From positions 1 through 64,000 of the forward strand of contig JAKLIY010000015.1 in NCBI GenBank assembly GCA_022709365.1: a stretch of DNA of 64,000 nucleotides. The letters run 5' to 3'. Positions 1 to 9,264 of the stretch are shown piece after piece; position 1 is the stretch's first letter; every line of letters starts with the position of its first letter. The position numbers and the translations under genes are program-made. The notes below the pieces were generated by a model. That model searched no databases and was not told the DNA's origin. It was given only the letters and a program-made list of their open reading frames with translations. The DNA comes from Pseudomonadota bacterium. Lineage in GTDB: Bacteria > Pseudomonadota > Gammaproteobacteria > Competibacterales > Competibacteraceae.

Positions 1-128
1 CCGCAAGATTCGTGCACGTATAATTGACTGGCGTGCTAATCAAATATTGAACGTATTGCTGTTTGGTTATCATGTCGAGATTATACCAAAACAATCAACA
101 ACCTGGAACTCCAAGCGAAAGTCCTGCT

Positions 129-1385
129 TTATCTTAACAGACTCTCGTAAATCGCCCGATACCGCCCCACGCTATTTCGCCAAGTTCGTTCTTGTTCGAC
201 AAAGCGCCGGCCATTCGCTTTAAGCGTCGGCCAGCGTTCAGAATGGGCGAATAATTCCAGCGCCTTGGCGGTTAAATCGGCGACGTCACCGGCCCGGAAC
301 AGCACCCCAGTTTCGCCATCGCGGATCAGTTCCCGGTGACCGCCCACGTCGGAAGCAATGAACAACTGCCCCTGCGCCATCGCTTCCAGCGGCTTCAACG
401 GCGTCACCAGTTCCGTCAGGCGCATGGACAGGCGCGGATAAACCAGTACGTCAATCAGATCGTAATAACGATTCACTTCAGCATGGGGCACCCGCCCGGT
501 GAACACCACTTTATCGGCGATATTCAGCGCCTGCGCCTGCTGTTTGAGCGCCTGCTCTTGCGGCCCGCCGCCAACCAATAATATGCGGACATCAGGAACC
601 TGTTGCAGCAACGCGGGTAATGCTTCCAATAGCAGCGCCAGTCCTTCATAGGCGTAAAACGAACCGATGAAGCCGAGTACCCGCGATCCATCTTTGCTCC
701 CCTCGCCTCTTGAGGGAGAGGGGCCGGAGGAGAGGGGAGGAACATCCAAACCCAGTTGGGTTTTCAAAGCCGAATCGGCTGCACCGCCCAAGCTGAATTG
801 CTCGACATCCACTGCATTGGGAATGACTGTTACTTTCTCTGCCGGAAGGCCCCGCGCCACAATATCGCTGCGCAATCCTTCACAGATGCAGGTCACCGCA
901 CGGGCGCGTTTGAGTACATAGGTTTCCAGCGCCTGGGTTAACCGATAGCGCAGGCTGCCTTCGCGGGTTGTACCGTGATCGACCGCGGCATCTTCCCAAA
1001 AGGCCCGCACTTCGTAAACCAGCGGCAGGCGATAGCGGCAGGCGACGGATAACGCCGCCAGCCCGTTCAGCGCTGGCGAATGCGCGTGCAATATATCCGG
1101 CTTGACCTGCTCAACGACTTGCGCCAGTCGCCGCGACAGACCCCGGACAATCGCTGCCTGATTCAGTATCGGCCATTGCGCCCAGGCCGCTTTCTCTACC
1201 GGCGTGCGGAAAAAATGCAGACCCTCAGCGGTTTCTTCCAGCGCGGAAATAGCGCCTTGCTTGGCTCCAGTAATATGGAATGTCTCCCAGCCTAAACGCT
1301 GCTGTTCGCGCAGAATGGCGGCGGTACGGAAGGTGTAGCCGCTATGCAGCGGCAGGGAGTGGTCGAGAACATGGAGGATACGCAT
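129..1385 (-). CDS. Exosortase-associated glycosyltransferase, GT4 family
   Basis: A 418-aa GT-B glycosyltransferase that would transfer a sugar from a nucleotide donor during exopolysaccharide synthesis. The N-terminus MRILHVLDHSLPLHSGYTFR matches the PEP-CTERM/exosortase A-associated (Daro_2409-like) subfamily as I know it. The C-terminal half has the GT4 pattern 'PLKPLEAMAQG' then 'GGHRELI', where the Glu residues usually contact the donor. An in-frame GTG lies four codons upstream at 1397; I prefer the ATG at 1385 because it gives the family's normal start. Between the two Rossmann halves, before 'VLGFIGSFYAYEGL', about 17 extra residues rich in P, S and G are encoded by a palindromic C/T-rich repeat (about 697-747). 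This looks like an in-frame repeat insertion. No exosortase gene is in the window, so the pathway is inferred. Confidence 0.85.
   Translation of the reverse strand: MRILHVLDHSLPLHSGYTFRTAAILREQQRLGWETFHITGAKQGAISALEETAEGLHFFRTPVEKAAWAQWPILNQAAIVRGLSRRLAQVVEQVKPDILHAHSPALNGLAALSVACRYRLPLVYEVRAFWEDAAVDHGTTREGSLRYRLTQALETYVLKRARAVTCICEGLRSDIVARGLPAEKVTVIPNAVDVEQFSLGGAADSALKTQLGLDVPPLSSGPSPSRGEGSKDGSRVLGFIGSFYAYEGLALLLEALPALLQQVPDVRILLVGGGPQEQALKQQAQALNIADKVVFTGRVPHAEVNRYYDLIDVLVYPRLSMRLTELVTPLKPLEAMAQGQLFIASDVGGHRELIRDGETGVLFRAGDVADLTAKALELFAHSERWPTLKANGRRFVEQERTWRNSVGRYRAIYESLLR
697..747. repeat. Palindromic CCCCTC/GAGGGG element inside a CDS
   Basis: The run CCCCTCGCCTCTTGAGGGAG, continuing as AGGGG and then a second purine-rich arm, can fold into a hairpin. 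Similar sequence recurs at 44327-44425 and 47859-47899. Here it lies in frame in the glycosyltransferase gene at the joint between its two domains, where family members usually have a short linker. Confidence 0.6.
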
Positions 1386-1397
1386 GATGTCACTCAC

Positions 1398-1659
1398 GAA
1401 AAAGCCAGCGTCAGTACGAATAATTACATTGGGTAAACCCCCGGCTCTGCCGGAGGACTCACAAGGTTTGACCTTTACGGGAGTGGGATTTGCCGCGCAG
1501 CGGACGTTGATATTAGTCGCGAATCGTTATTCATATCACTGAATCTTAGTGATTTTCAGTGTAGTAGACGCAAGGATAACCGGGTAGCATCTGTTTCAGA
1601 TCACTCGCACTTGGGTTCGATCCTTGGGCTTGAGCATCGGCAGCGCCGCCTGAACCCGT
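1398..1659. other. Intergenic region with a REP-like hairpin
   Basis: 262 bases without a supportable gene between the glycosyltransferase and the SLC13 permease (both minus). It contains a short palindrome CCGGCTCTGCCGG at 1441-1453, flanked by C-rich and G-rich bases, of the kind seen in bacterial REP-like repeats. No clear terminator or promoter stands out in the rest. Confidence 0.4.
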
Positions 1660-3423
1660 TCAAAAATACAACCACAGAATCATCCCCAGTGACACACAGC
1701 CTACCACCCCATTCAGCGGTAATCCGATTCGCAAATAATCACTGAACCGGTAACCGCCGGGGCCATACACCATTAAATTGGTCTGGTAGCCAATCGGGGT
1801 CGAAAATTCCGCCGAAGCGGCCATCATGATCGCCATGGCGAACGGCACAATACTGGTGTCCAGACTCGCCGTCGCTGCCTGAGCGATGGGAAACATCAAC
1901 AGCGCCGCCGCATTGTTGTTGATCACTGCGGTAAACAGCACCGTCGCCAGATAGATCATTACCAGGTTCAGCGCCAGCGAATCCCCGGCCAGATTCACCA
2001 TGGCTGTCGCCACGTTCAGCGCCAGCTCAGTGCTTTGCAAGGCCCCGCCGATGCCGAACGCGGCGGCGATCACCAGCAGCACCGACCAGTCGATGCTTTG
2101 GCGCAGACCGGTGATGCTCACACAGCGGGTCAGCGTCATCAATCCCGCCGCCGCCAGCGCCGCTTCAAACATGCTCAATGCGCCGATCCCGGCCAGCAAC
2201 ACCATCGCCGCCAGAATACCGAGCGCCAACAGCGCCCGTTCATGGCGAGGTGGCGTCGAATCCGGCACGGCGCTGACCAGAAAGAAATCCTGGTTATTGC
2301 GATTGCCTTCCAGAAAGCCGATGCCAGCCTCCACCAGCAGAATATCGCCGGGCCGTAGCACGATGTCACCGATTTTGCCCCGCAAGCGTGCGCCATTGCG
2401 CGCCACGGCGATCACGACCGCCTTGTAGCGATTGCGAAACCGGCCATCACGGATATTGCGCCCGACCAGCGGACAGGTATTCGACACCACTGCTTCGACC
2501 AGTAACCGGTCACTGCGGCGCTCAGCCAGTTTAAAGACCTGATTCGGTGCCGACGTCAGACCCCGGATGCGCTGTAAATCCACGACGGAATCCACGCCTC
2601 CGACAAAGACCAGCCGGTCACCGCTCTGCAATACCTCACGGGGCGAGACGGCCGGCATGACGGCCCCATCACGGTCGATTTCCATCAGATAACAGCCCGG
2701 TAAATGGCGCAGGCCGGCGGCTTCAATGGTCTTGCCGACCAGCGGCCCGTCGGCGTCGATCAGCATTTCCAGAGTGTAGCGGCGCGGATCGTCGCCAGGC
2801 GACACGGCCGGTCGCCGATCCGGCAGCAGCCAGCGGCTTGTCAAAATCACAAACGTCACTCCGACGATAGCGACCGGTAGACCAATGGGCGTAATGTCGA
2901 ACATGCCCAGATTGACGCCGGTGCGGTCGATCAGCAGGCCGTTGACCACCAGATTTGTGCTGGTGCCGATCAGCGTGCAAGTACCGCCCAGGATCGCGGC
3001 GTAGCTCAAGGGCAACATCAGCTTGGAGACCGGCAACTGGTACTTGCGCGCCCACTCGCCCACCGCCGGAATCAGCATCGCCACGACCGGGGTATTGTTC
3101 AGAAAGGCACTCAGTACGGTCACGGGCGCCATCAATCGCCACTGTGCCTGAGTCAGCGACTTGGGCGGCCCCAGCACTCGCCGCACCAGCCACTGTACGC
3201 CGCCGGTTTCCCGCAGTCCCGCCACCACGATGTACAGTGCGCCGACGGTAATCACGCCCTGATTCGCCAGTCCCTGGAACGCCTGGGACGCCGGGACAAT
3301 ACCCACCAGCACCAACAGCGTCAAACCGCCCAGCAACACCATATCCGGCGCCGCACGGGTCATGGCCAGCACCCCCATCATCGCCGCCACTAAGCCGCCG
3401 GTAAACCAGGCCTCCCATCCCAT
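1660..3423 (-). CDS. SLC13/DASS-type permease with two TrkA-C domains, probable sulfate transporter
   Basis: A 587-aa inner-membrane transporter. N- and C-terminal hydrophobic blocks (about residues 5-200 and 390-587) flank a soluble centre with two RCK/TrkA-C-like repeats (about 210-290 and 300-375; 'GDRLVFVGG' and 'GDILLVEAG'). The motifs 'LNNTPVVAML' and 'INNNAAALLMFPIA' are typical of the two Na+/anion-binding hairpins of the divalent anion:Na+ symporter family. It starts 20 bases after the cysNC stop in the same direction. That context, with cysD upstream, makes sulfate the most likely substrate (inference). This architecture resembles SLT-type sulfate transporters. The family alone would also allow dicarboxylates. 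Confidence 0.85.
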   Translation of the reverse strand: MGWEAWFTGGLVAAMMGVLAMTRAAPDMVLLGGLTLLVLVGIVPASQAFQGLANQGVITVGALYIVVAGLRETGGVQWLVRRVLGPPKSLTQAQWRLMAPVTVLSAFLNNTPVVAMLIPAVGEWARKYQLPVSKLMLPLSYAAILGGTCTLIGTSTNLVVNGLLIDRTGVNLGMFDITPIGLPVAIVGVTFVILTSRWLLPDRRPAVSPGDDPRRYTLEMLIDADGPLVGKTIEAAGLRHLPGCYLMEIDRDGAVMPAVSPREVLQSGDRLVFVGGVDSVVDLQRIRGLTSAPNQVFKLAERRSDRLLVEAVVSNTCPLVGRNIRDGRFRNRYKAVVIAVARNGARLRGKIGDIVLRPGDILLVEAGIGFLEGNRNNQDFFLVSAVPDSTPPRHERALLALGILAAMVLLAGIGALSMFEAALAAAGLMTLTRCVSITGLRQSIDWSVLLVIAAAFGIGGALQSTELALNVATAMVNLAGDSLALNLVMIYLATVLFTAVINNNAAALLMFPIAQAATASLDTSIVPFAMAIMMAASAEFSTPIGYQTNLMVYGPGGYRFSDYLRIGLPLNGVVGCVSLGMILWLYF

Positions 3424-3443
3424 AATGATCGCTGCCCCGCCGC

Positions 3444-5366
3444 TCAGGCACCGCGCAGGATGCGCCGCTCGCGCAAATAACCCAGTAATCGTTCCAAACA
3501 GACTTCAACTGAATCCTGCTCGGTGTCAAGCATCAACTCCGGACGTTCTGGCGCTTCGTAGGGTGAATCAATGCCGGTAAAATCGCGAATGACCCCGGCG
3601 CGGGCTTTGGCGTACAGACCTTTGGGATCACGGCGTTCGCAGGCCGCCAGTGAAGCATGGACATGCACCTCAACAAACTCCCCTTCCGGCACCAGCGCCC
3701 GTACCAGCGCCCGGTCAGCGCGGAACGGCGAAATAAAGGCCGTAATCACAATCAGGCCGGCATCGGCGAACAGTGCCGCTACCTCGCCGATCCGGCGAAT
3801 ATTTTCAATGCGATCATCCTTGGAAAAACCCAAATCGCGGTTCAAACCGTGGCGGACGTTATCGCCATCCAGCAGGTAGCTGTGATAGCCCAGTTGTAGG
3901 AGCCGTTGTTCGAGAACATTAGCCAGCGTCGATTTACCCGAACCCGACAGGCCGGTCAGCCAGATCACGCACGGGCGTTGCGCCTTCTGATTGGCCCGTT
4001 GCGCCTTCGTCACCCGGTGTTCGTACCAAACCACGTTCCGCGACTTATCGACCAAGGGCCGAATCACCGGACGGACGATCATCCCCGCGCCGACGGTGGC
4101 GTTGCTCACCCGGTCGATCACGATAAATCCGCCCGTGCCGGGAATTTCATCATAGGCATCGAACGGGACCGGCTGATTCAGACTGAAGCGACAATAGCCA
4201 ATCTCATTCAGCCCCAGTTCCTCAACCCGCTGATGCTCCAGCGTATTCACATCCACCCGGTGATGGAGGATTTCCGGCATGGCCGGTAATAGGCGCGTAC
4301 CGAGCTTCAGATCATACTGCCGGCCCGGCAACAGCGGCGCATCCGCCATCCACACCACGCGGGCGTCAAAGGTCTCGGCCACCGGCGGCAAACGGTCGGG
4401 ATGAACCAGCAAATCACCGCGACTGACGTCGATCTCATCGCTCAGCGTCAAAGTGACCGCCTGACCCACGAACGCTTCCGGTAAATTACCCTCCGCAGTC
4501 ACGATGGCGGACACCCGCGACCGCCGCCCGGACGGCAGCGCCACGACTTCATCGCCGGGACGCACCGCGCCGGCGGCGATCGTGCCGCAGAAGCCGCGAA
4601 AATCCAGATGGGGACGGTTCACGTACTGCACGGGGAAACGGAAATCGCGGGGGTTGAGGTCTGTGACAATTTCGACCGTTTCCAGTAATTCCAGCAGGGT
4701 CGGCCCGTTGTACCAGGGCATGGTGGTGGAAGATTGCGCGATGTTATCGCCGCGCAGCGCCGAAACCGGCACACAGCGCACATCCCGCACCCCCAGCTTG
4801 TCTACGAACTCCCGGTAGTCCTCGCTGATGCGGTTGAACACGGACTGATCGAACCCGACCAGATCCATTTTGTTCACCGCCAGCAACAGATGGCGGATGC
4901 CGAGCAGGGAGACGATAAAACTATGACGACGGGTCTGTATCTGTACGCCCTTGCGAGCATCCACCAGCAAGATCGCCAACTGTGCGGTTGAAGCGCCCGT
5001 CGCCATATTGCGCGTGTACTGCTCATGACCGGGGGTATCCGCGATAATGAATTTGCGTTTTTCCGTGGAGAAATAGCGGTAGGCGACATCGATGGTAATG
5101 CCCTGCTCCCGCTCGGCTTGCAGACCGTCCACCAGCAGCGCCAGGTCCAGTTCCTCGCCAGTCGTGCCGTATTTCGTAGTATCGCGGCGCACCGCGGCGA
5201 GCTGATCCTCGTAGATCAGTTGCGTGTCATAGAGCAACCGGCCAATCAAGGTGCTCTTGCCGTCATCGACGCTGCCGCAGGTAATGAAGCGCAATAAATC
5301 CTTGCGCTCGTGAGTTTCCAGATAAGCCTGAATGTCGGAGGCAATCAAGGGGGAAGCGTGGGACAT
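3444..5366 (-). CDS. cysNC: Bifunctional sulfate adenylyltransferase subunit 1 / adenylylsulfate kinase
   Basis: A 640-aa fusion of the CysN GTPase, which drives APS formation by CysD, and CysC, which phosphorylates APS to PAPS. The EF-Tu-like GTPase is N-terminal: P-loop GSVDDGKS at residues 31-38, then '[12 protein letters not shown]' and 'NKMDL'. The APS kinase is C-terminal, with P-loop GLSGSGKS near residue 475 and '[17 protein letters not shown]' just after. I start at the ATG at 5366 ([10 protein letters not shown]), one base from the cysD stop, rather than at an in-frame codon at 5423 inside cysD. The tight spacing suggests translational coupling with cysD. The fused NodQ-like form is common in Proteobacteria. 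Confidence 0.95.
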   Translation of the reverse strand: MSHASPLIASDIQAYLETHERKDLLRFITCGSVDDGKSTLIGRLLYDTQLIYEDQLAAVRRDTTKYGTTGEELDLALLVDGLQAEREQGITIDVAYRYFSTEKRKFIIADTPGHEQYTRNMATGASTAQLAILLVDARKGVQIQTRRHSFIVSLLGIRHLLLAVNKMDLVGFDQSVFNRISEDYREFVDKLGVRDVRCVPVSALRGDNIAQSSTTMPWYNGPTLLELLETVEIVTDLNPRDFRFPVQYVNRPHLDFRGFCGTIAAGAVRPGDEVVALPSGRRSRVSAIVTAEGNLPEAFVGQAVTLTLSDEIDVSRGDLLVHPDRLPPVAETFDARVVWMADAPLLPGRQYDLKLGTRLLPAMPEILHHRVDVNTLEHQRVEELGLNEIGYCRFSLNQPVPFDAYDEIPGTGGFIVIDRVSNATVGAGMIVRPVIRPLVDKSRNVVWYEHRVTKAQRANQKAQRPCVIWLTGLSGSGKSTLANVLEQRLLQLGYHSYLLDGDNVRHGLNRDLGFSKDDRIENIRRIGEVAALFADAGLIVITAFISPFRADRALVRALVPEGEFVEVHVHASLAACERRDPKGLYAKARAGVIRDFTGIDSPYEAPERPELMLDTEQDSVEVCLERLLGYLRERRILRGA

Positions 5367-5367
5367 G

Positions 5368-6276
5368 TCAAAAATACCCCTGGCGTTTCTTTTCTTCCAT
5401 CGATCCGGCGGCATCGTGATCAATCAACCGCCCCTGACGTTCAGAATGACGGGTCAGCAGCATTTCCTGAATGATCTCCGGCAGGGTCGTGGCGTGAGAG
5501 CGAATCGCGCCGGTCAGTGGGTAACAACCCAGCGTGCGGAAGCGGACCCATTCCATTTTTGGCGTTTCGCCCGGTTCCAGCGGCATCCGGTCGTCATCCA
5601 CCATGATCAGGGTTCCGTCGCGTTCCACCACCGGACGTTCCGCTGCCAGGTACAGCGGGACAATCGGGATGTTTTCCAGATGAATGTATTGCCAGATGTC
5701 CAGCTCGGTCCAGTTCGACAGCGGGAACACCCGGATGCTTTCGCCCTTGCGCACCCGGCCGTTGTACAGGTTCCACAGTTCGGGACGCTGGTTCTTGGGG
5801 TCCCAGCGATGGTTGCGATCACGGAACGAGTAAACCCGCTCCTTGGCCCGCGAGCGCTCCTCATCACGGCGAGCGCCGCCAAAAGCGGCATCGAAGCCAT
5901 AATGATCCAGCGCCTGCTTGAGGGACTGGGTTTTCATGATATCCGTGTGAACCTGGGAGCCGTGGGTAAACGGGTTGACGCCCTGGCGCACCCCTTCCTC
6001 GTTGATATGGACCAGCAGTTCCAACCCCAGCCGCTGCGCCGTTTCATCCCGGAAACGGATCATTTCCCGGAACTTCCAGGTCGTATCGACATGCAGCAGC
6101 GGAAAGGGTGGTTTGCCGGGATAGAACGCCTTCAAGGCCAAATGCAGCATGACCGAAGAGTCTTTGCCGATGGAGTACAGCATCACCGGTTTTTCAAACT
6201 CGGCGGCCACCTCGCGGATAATGTGGATACTCTCGGCTTCGAGTTGCTTGAGATGCGTCAGTTTAGTCAGATTCAT
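5368..6276 (-). CDS. cysD: Sulfate adenylyltransferase subunit 2
   Basis: A 302-aa catalytic subunit of ATP sulfurylase, which makes adenosine 5'-phosphosulfate from ATP and sulfate in complex with CysN. It has the PP-loop-like motif '[20 protein letters not shown]' near residues 34-53 and the conserved stretches '[20 protein letters not shown]' and '[13 protein letters not shown]'. Length is normal for CysD. It is the first gene of cysD-cysNC-permease. Its upstream side abuts a degraded fructosamine kinase remnant 42 bases away, so the promoter must lie in a short or rearranged region. Confidence 0.97.
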   Translation of the reverse strand: MNLTKLTHLKQLEAESIHIIREVAAEFEKPVMLYSIGKDSSVMLHLALKAFYPGKPPFPLLHVDTTWKFREMIRFRDETAQRLGLELLVHINEEGVRQGVNPFTHGSQVHTDIMKTQSLKQALDHYGFDAAFGGARRDEERSRAKERVYSFRDRNHRWDPKNQRPELWNLYNGRVRKGESIRVFPLSNWTELDIWQYIHLENIPIVPLYLAAERPVVERDGTLIMVDDDRMPLEPGETPKMEWVRFRTLGCYPLTGAIRSHATTLPEIIQEMLLTRHSERQGRLIDHDAAGSMEEKKRQGYF

Positions 6277-6318
6277 GGAGCCTGATTCGGTCAGTTCAAT
6301 CCGTAATGGGCGGAATGG

Positions 6319-6498
6319 TCAGCCCAGTTCCGCCAGTAATTGCCCCATCATCTGTTCAGCCTGAGCGCAGTAGCCGCCGCCGAACAAATTGAGATGGTTG
6401 AGAATGTGATAGAGATTGTACAGCATCCGCCGTTGCCGGAAGCCCGCGTCCAAGGGCCAGTTTCGAGCGAAGTCCAGAAAGGTTCCGGGTTCAAGAGG
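6319..6498 (-). pseudogene. 3' remnant of a fructosamine (ketosamine-3-) kinase gene
   Basis: Reading the minus strand from an in-frame stop at 6499-6501 gives about 59 codons ending at TGA 6319-6321. The translation includes 'GFRQRRMLYNLYHILNHLNL' followed by 'FGGGY' and '...QMMGQLLAELG'. It closely resembles the extreme C-terminus of YniA/FN3K-type kinases (E. coli YniA has GFRQRR, then a YxLYxLLN pattern, then LFGG). The kinase domain, some 230 residues, is missing, and the adjoining gene is unrelated. This is therefore a truncated pseudogene; homology extends to about 6480. Confidence 0.75.
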
Positions 6499-6523
6499 TC
6501 AGATTCCGTGGGCAGGGCAAAAA

Positions 6524-7369
6524 TCAGGCCTCGGAGGTTCCAGACGCCAGGCTCCAGTGATCAGGAGGGTCTATCCGTAACCCGAAACCTGGGGCCTCGA
6601 ACCTGAAGGCTTCCGGCAACCGCACTTCCATGGCAATCGGCAAATGGTCCGAATAAACATGATCCAGCACTTCGACATGCTCAACGGTAATCGAAGGCGA
6701 AACCAGAATGTGATCCAATTGCCGGTCCGGTTGCCAACTGGGAAAGGTATGTAGTCCTGGCGCCGATTCGCGCAGGCGAACACTCTCTAGCAGCACCGCC
6801 ATTTCCGGGCTGTCCAAGCGGGAATTGAGATCACCCATCAAAATCACATGGCGGTAATCGCGCACCAGCTCCGCCAGAAATTCAATCTGCCGCAACCGCC
6901 CGCGCCGACCCAGCGCCATGTGCAGGATGAGTACATACAGCGCATCAATCCCGCTGCCGAAGCGAACCGCCAGCACGCCCCGACCCGGAATCAGTCCCGG
7001 TAATTTATGTTCAGTGATAGCGTCCGGTCGGACCCGACTGAGTACCGCATTACCGTGCTGCGAAATCATGCCGATCTTACGATTGGACTGATCGAAGACA
7101 TGCTCGAAACCGGCATGGGCGGCCAGGTACTTCACCTGATTCACAAAGCCGCTGCGCAGACTGCCGGCGTCGACCTCCTGCAAAGCGACCAGATCGTAAT
7201 CCGCTAAAATCCGGGCGATGCCGTCAAGATTCACCATCCGTGACGGCACCGGCACCAGATGCCTCCAACTGCGGGTGACATACTGGGAGTAGTTACGGGT
7301 GCTCAATCCGCTCTGGATGTTATAGCTGAGCAACCGCAAGCGTTGCGGCCCGGCGTGATCATCGGCCAT
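6524..7369 (-). CDS. Endonuclease/exonuclease/phosphatase (EEP) family hydrolase
   Basis: A 281-aa metal-dependent phosphohydrolase. Signature motifs appear in order: 'LLSYNIQSG' near residue 13, 'VALQEVDAG' near 58 (metal-binding Glu), 'GDLNSR' near 179 and 'SDHLPI' near 249 (catalytic Asp-His). There is no signal peptide. It lies 15 bases after dsbA in the same direction. The same neighbourhood (EEP protein, dsbA, cytochrome c4, engB) is known from Pseudomonas. The substrate (DNA, phospholipid or other phosphodiester) cannot be told from sequence. Confidence 0.85.
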   Translation of the reverse strand: MADDHAGPQRLRLLSYNIQSGLSTRNYSQYVTRSWRHLVPVPSRMVNLDGIARILADYDLVALQEVDAGSLRSGFVNQVKYLAAHAGFEHVFDQSNRKIGMISQHGNAVLSRVRPDAITEHKLPGLIPGRGVLAVRFGSGIDALYVLILHMALGRRGRLRQIEFLAELVRDYRHVILMGDLNSRLDSPEMAVLLESVRLRESAPGLHTFPSWQPDRQLDHILVSPSITVEHVEVLDHVYSDHLPIAMEVRLPEAFRFEAPGFGLRIDPPDHWSLASGTSEA

Positions 7370-7384
7370 GCCTGCTCTCTGCGT

Positions 7385-8014
7385 TCAGCCTTGCGGGCGG
7401 GTTTCCTGGGCAATCAGGAAATCGACAACCTCGAAGATGCGCGGCGAGCGCACGTCATATTTACCGTTAACAATCACCGCGGGCACCCCTTTTACGCCAT
7501 AGCGTTGCGCCAACTGATTGCCGCGCCGCAACTGCGTTTCCGTCTGAAACGACGTGTAAGCCTTACGGAATGCGTCCTGATCCACACCGTGTTCCGCGAA
7601 GAACGCTGCCAATTCATCTTCAGTATTCAACTTGCGCCGTTGGTGGAAAGCGTCAAAAAGCAGTGGGTGCAACTTGTCCAGTACGCCCAAGGCTTCTGCA
7701 GCGTAATAGGCGCGGGCACCCGCTTCCCAGCTCGCCCCAAAAGCCACCGGGATACGCACGAAAACCACATTATCCGGCTTGCGTTTCAGCCATTCCTGGG
7801 CTACCGGCTCCAGATCCTGGCAGTGCGGGCAACCGTACCAGAACATTTCGACCACCTCGACCTTGTCCGGCGTCGCGGGTGGGACGGGGGTTGGCAGGCG
7901 CGCATAGTCCTTGCCTTCCTGGAACGGCGGCGGCGTGGGATCAGCCGCGTTGACCGTTAGCGGCAGCGCGCAAGTCAGCAGAATCAACAACAGATAGCGG
8001 ATCGGATTCGGCAT
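7385..8014 (-). CDS. dsbA: Periplasmic thiol:disulfide interchange protein DsbA
   Basis: A 209-aa secreted oxidoreductase that introduces disulfides into exported proteins. It starts at the ATG at 8014 (MPNPIRYLLL), preceded by GGAG eight bases upstream. Residues 1-23 form a signal peptide ending VNA-AD. The thioredoxin active site WYGCPHC (Cys62, Cys65) has the CPHC dipeptide of DsbA, and the later 'GVKGVPAVIVNGKY' carries the cis-Pro loop. A longer open frame runs upstream to 8152 but overlaps ccsA and has no exported-protein start. It sits beside the cytochrome c maturation genes, where apocytochrome cysteine chemistry is also handled. Confidence 0.93.
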   Translation of the reverse strand: MPNPIRYLLLILLTCALPLTVNAADPTPPPFQEGKDYARLPTPVPPATPDKVEVVEMFWYGCPHCQDLEPVAQEWLKRKPDNVVFVRIPVAFGASWEAGARAYYAAEALGVLDKLHPLLFDAFHQRRKLNTEDELAAFFAEHGVDQDAFRKAYTSFQTETQLRRGNQLAQRYGVKGVPAVIVNGKYDVRSPRIFEVVDFLIAQETRPQG

Positions 8015-8061
8015 CGGACGAACTCCATGGACGTGAGGTGAGAGGAGGAACGAGACTGCGC

Positions 8062-9240
8062 CTACAATGAACCATAAGAATGCAGGCCCGACAGGAACAT
8101 ATTGACGCCGAGGAACGCGAACAGCGTCACAAACAGGCCGATGACCGCCCACCAGGCCATCGGTGCGCCCCGCCAGCCCTTGGTCATCCGCAGGTGTAGC
8201 CAGGCGGCGTAATTCAACCAGACAATCAGCGCCCAGGTTTCCTTAGGATCCCAGGACCAGTAACCGCCCCAAGCCTCGGCGGCCCACAGCGCGCCAAGGA
8301 TGGTGGCGATGGTAAAGGCGGCAAAGCCCAGAGCGATGGCCTTGTACATCACATCGTCCAGCAAATCCAGCGGTGGCAGCGCCCGCGTCAGCAGACCATC
8401 TGGTCGATGCGTCTCGGCCTGGAGCCGCAGCAGATAGGCGATGCCCAGCATCGCCGCCAAGGCAAAAGAGCCGTAGCCAATGAAGTTAGCGGGCACATGA
8501 ATCTTCATCCAGTAACTTTGCAACGCCGGAATCAGCGGCTGAATGTGATGCGCTTCGCGGTCAAAGGTGTACCACAGCAGAAAGCCCACCGCCCCACTGA
8601 TCGCCAGTAGTACAAATCCCCCCATGGTTCGGGTGCGATGGCGATCTTCATAAAACAGATAAAGCAGCGCAGTGATCAGCGCGAACAGGATAAAGACTTC
8701 ATAGAGGTTGCTGACCGGGATATGGCCGATGTCTGCGCCCAGCAGATACGACTCGCGCCAGCGTACCAGCAAGCCGGTCGTTCCCATCACCGTGGCGCAC
8801 CAGGTTAAAGCGGTCGCGGTTTTACCGACGAACCCGGAACGGGTCAACATCGCGGCAAAATAGGTGGGGGTTGCCAGCACATACAATGCGCTCATCCACA
8901 TGAACGCCGCCTGGCTTTCCAGGAAATATTTGAGCCAGAAATTGCTTTTACGCAGCTCATAGTCAGCGCCATAACGCCACAGCGCCAACACAGTCAGAAC
9001 CGTAACCGCTAAAGTAAACAGCCGCGCCGGCTTCCAGTACAGTCCCCAGGCGATCAGCGCCAGCGTACTGCCGATCTGGATCGCGACCTCATAGCCATCC
9101 ATATAGGGCCGGTACAGCCACCAGGCATAGAACGAACCGGCGACGACCAACAGCGCCCACAATCCATCCCAAGCGTTCCACGACTGACCTAACGAGGGTT
9201 GCTCCCACGATTCCAGCATGACTTCGCGCGTTACCGACAT
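8062..9240 (-). CDS. ccsA: System II cytochrome c biogenesis protein CcsA/ResC (annotated CcsB in some databases)
   Basis: A 392-aa polytopic membrane protein of the CcmC/CcsA heme-handling family. The tryptophan-rich WWD-type motif 'WGGYWSWDPKETWALIVWLN' lies near residues 315-335, between transmembrane helices. Conserved His residues, for example in 'YWMKIHVPANFIGYGSFA', would ligand heme. With ResB it forms the system II complex that carries heme across the membrane and attaches it to CXXCH apocytochromes. Its start lies 24 bases after the resB stop, so the two are co-transcribed. The end has the typical 'FLGVNMFLSGLHSYG'. Confidence 0.95.
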   Translation of the reverse strand: MSVTREVMLESWEQPSLGQSWNAWDGLWALLVVAGSFYAWWLYRPYMDGYEVAIQIGSTLALIAWGLYWKPARLFTLAVTVLTVLALWRYGADYELRKSNFWLKYFLESQAAFMWMSALYVLATPTYFAAMLTRSGFVGKTATALTWCATVMGTTGLLVRWRESYLLGADIGHIPVSNLYEVFILFALITALLYLFYEDRHRTRTMGGFVLLAISGAVGFLLWYTFDREAHHIQPLIPALQSYWMKIHVPANFIGYGSFALAAMLGIAYLLRLQAETHRPDGLLTRALPPLDLLDDVMYKAIALGFAAFTIATILGALWAAEAWGGYWSWDPKETWALIVWLNYAAWLHLRMTKGWRGAPMAWWAVIGLFVTLFAFLGVNMFLSGLHSYGSL

Positions 9241-9264
9241 AACTAACCAGCCTCCTGATGCAAA

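Noticed and set aside
1..222. Open plus-strand frame entering from the left edge (RKIRARIIDWRANQ...)
   Set aside because: It has no start in the window, runs antisense into the glycosyltransferase end and matches nothing I know, so I did not annotate it. It could be the 3' end of a gene outside the window.
5332..6285. Plus-strand open frame of 317 codons over cysD
   Set aside because: Full overlap with cysD on the other strand; the protein has no family match by eye.
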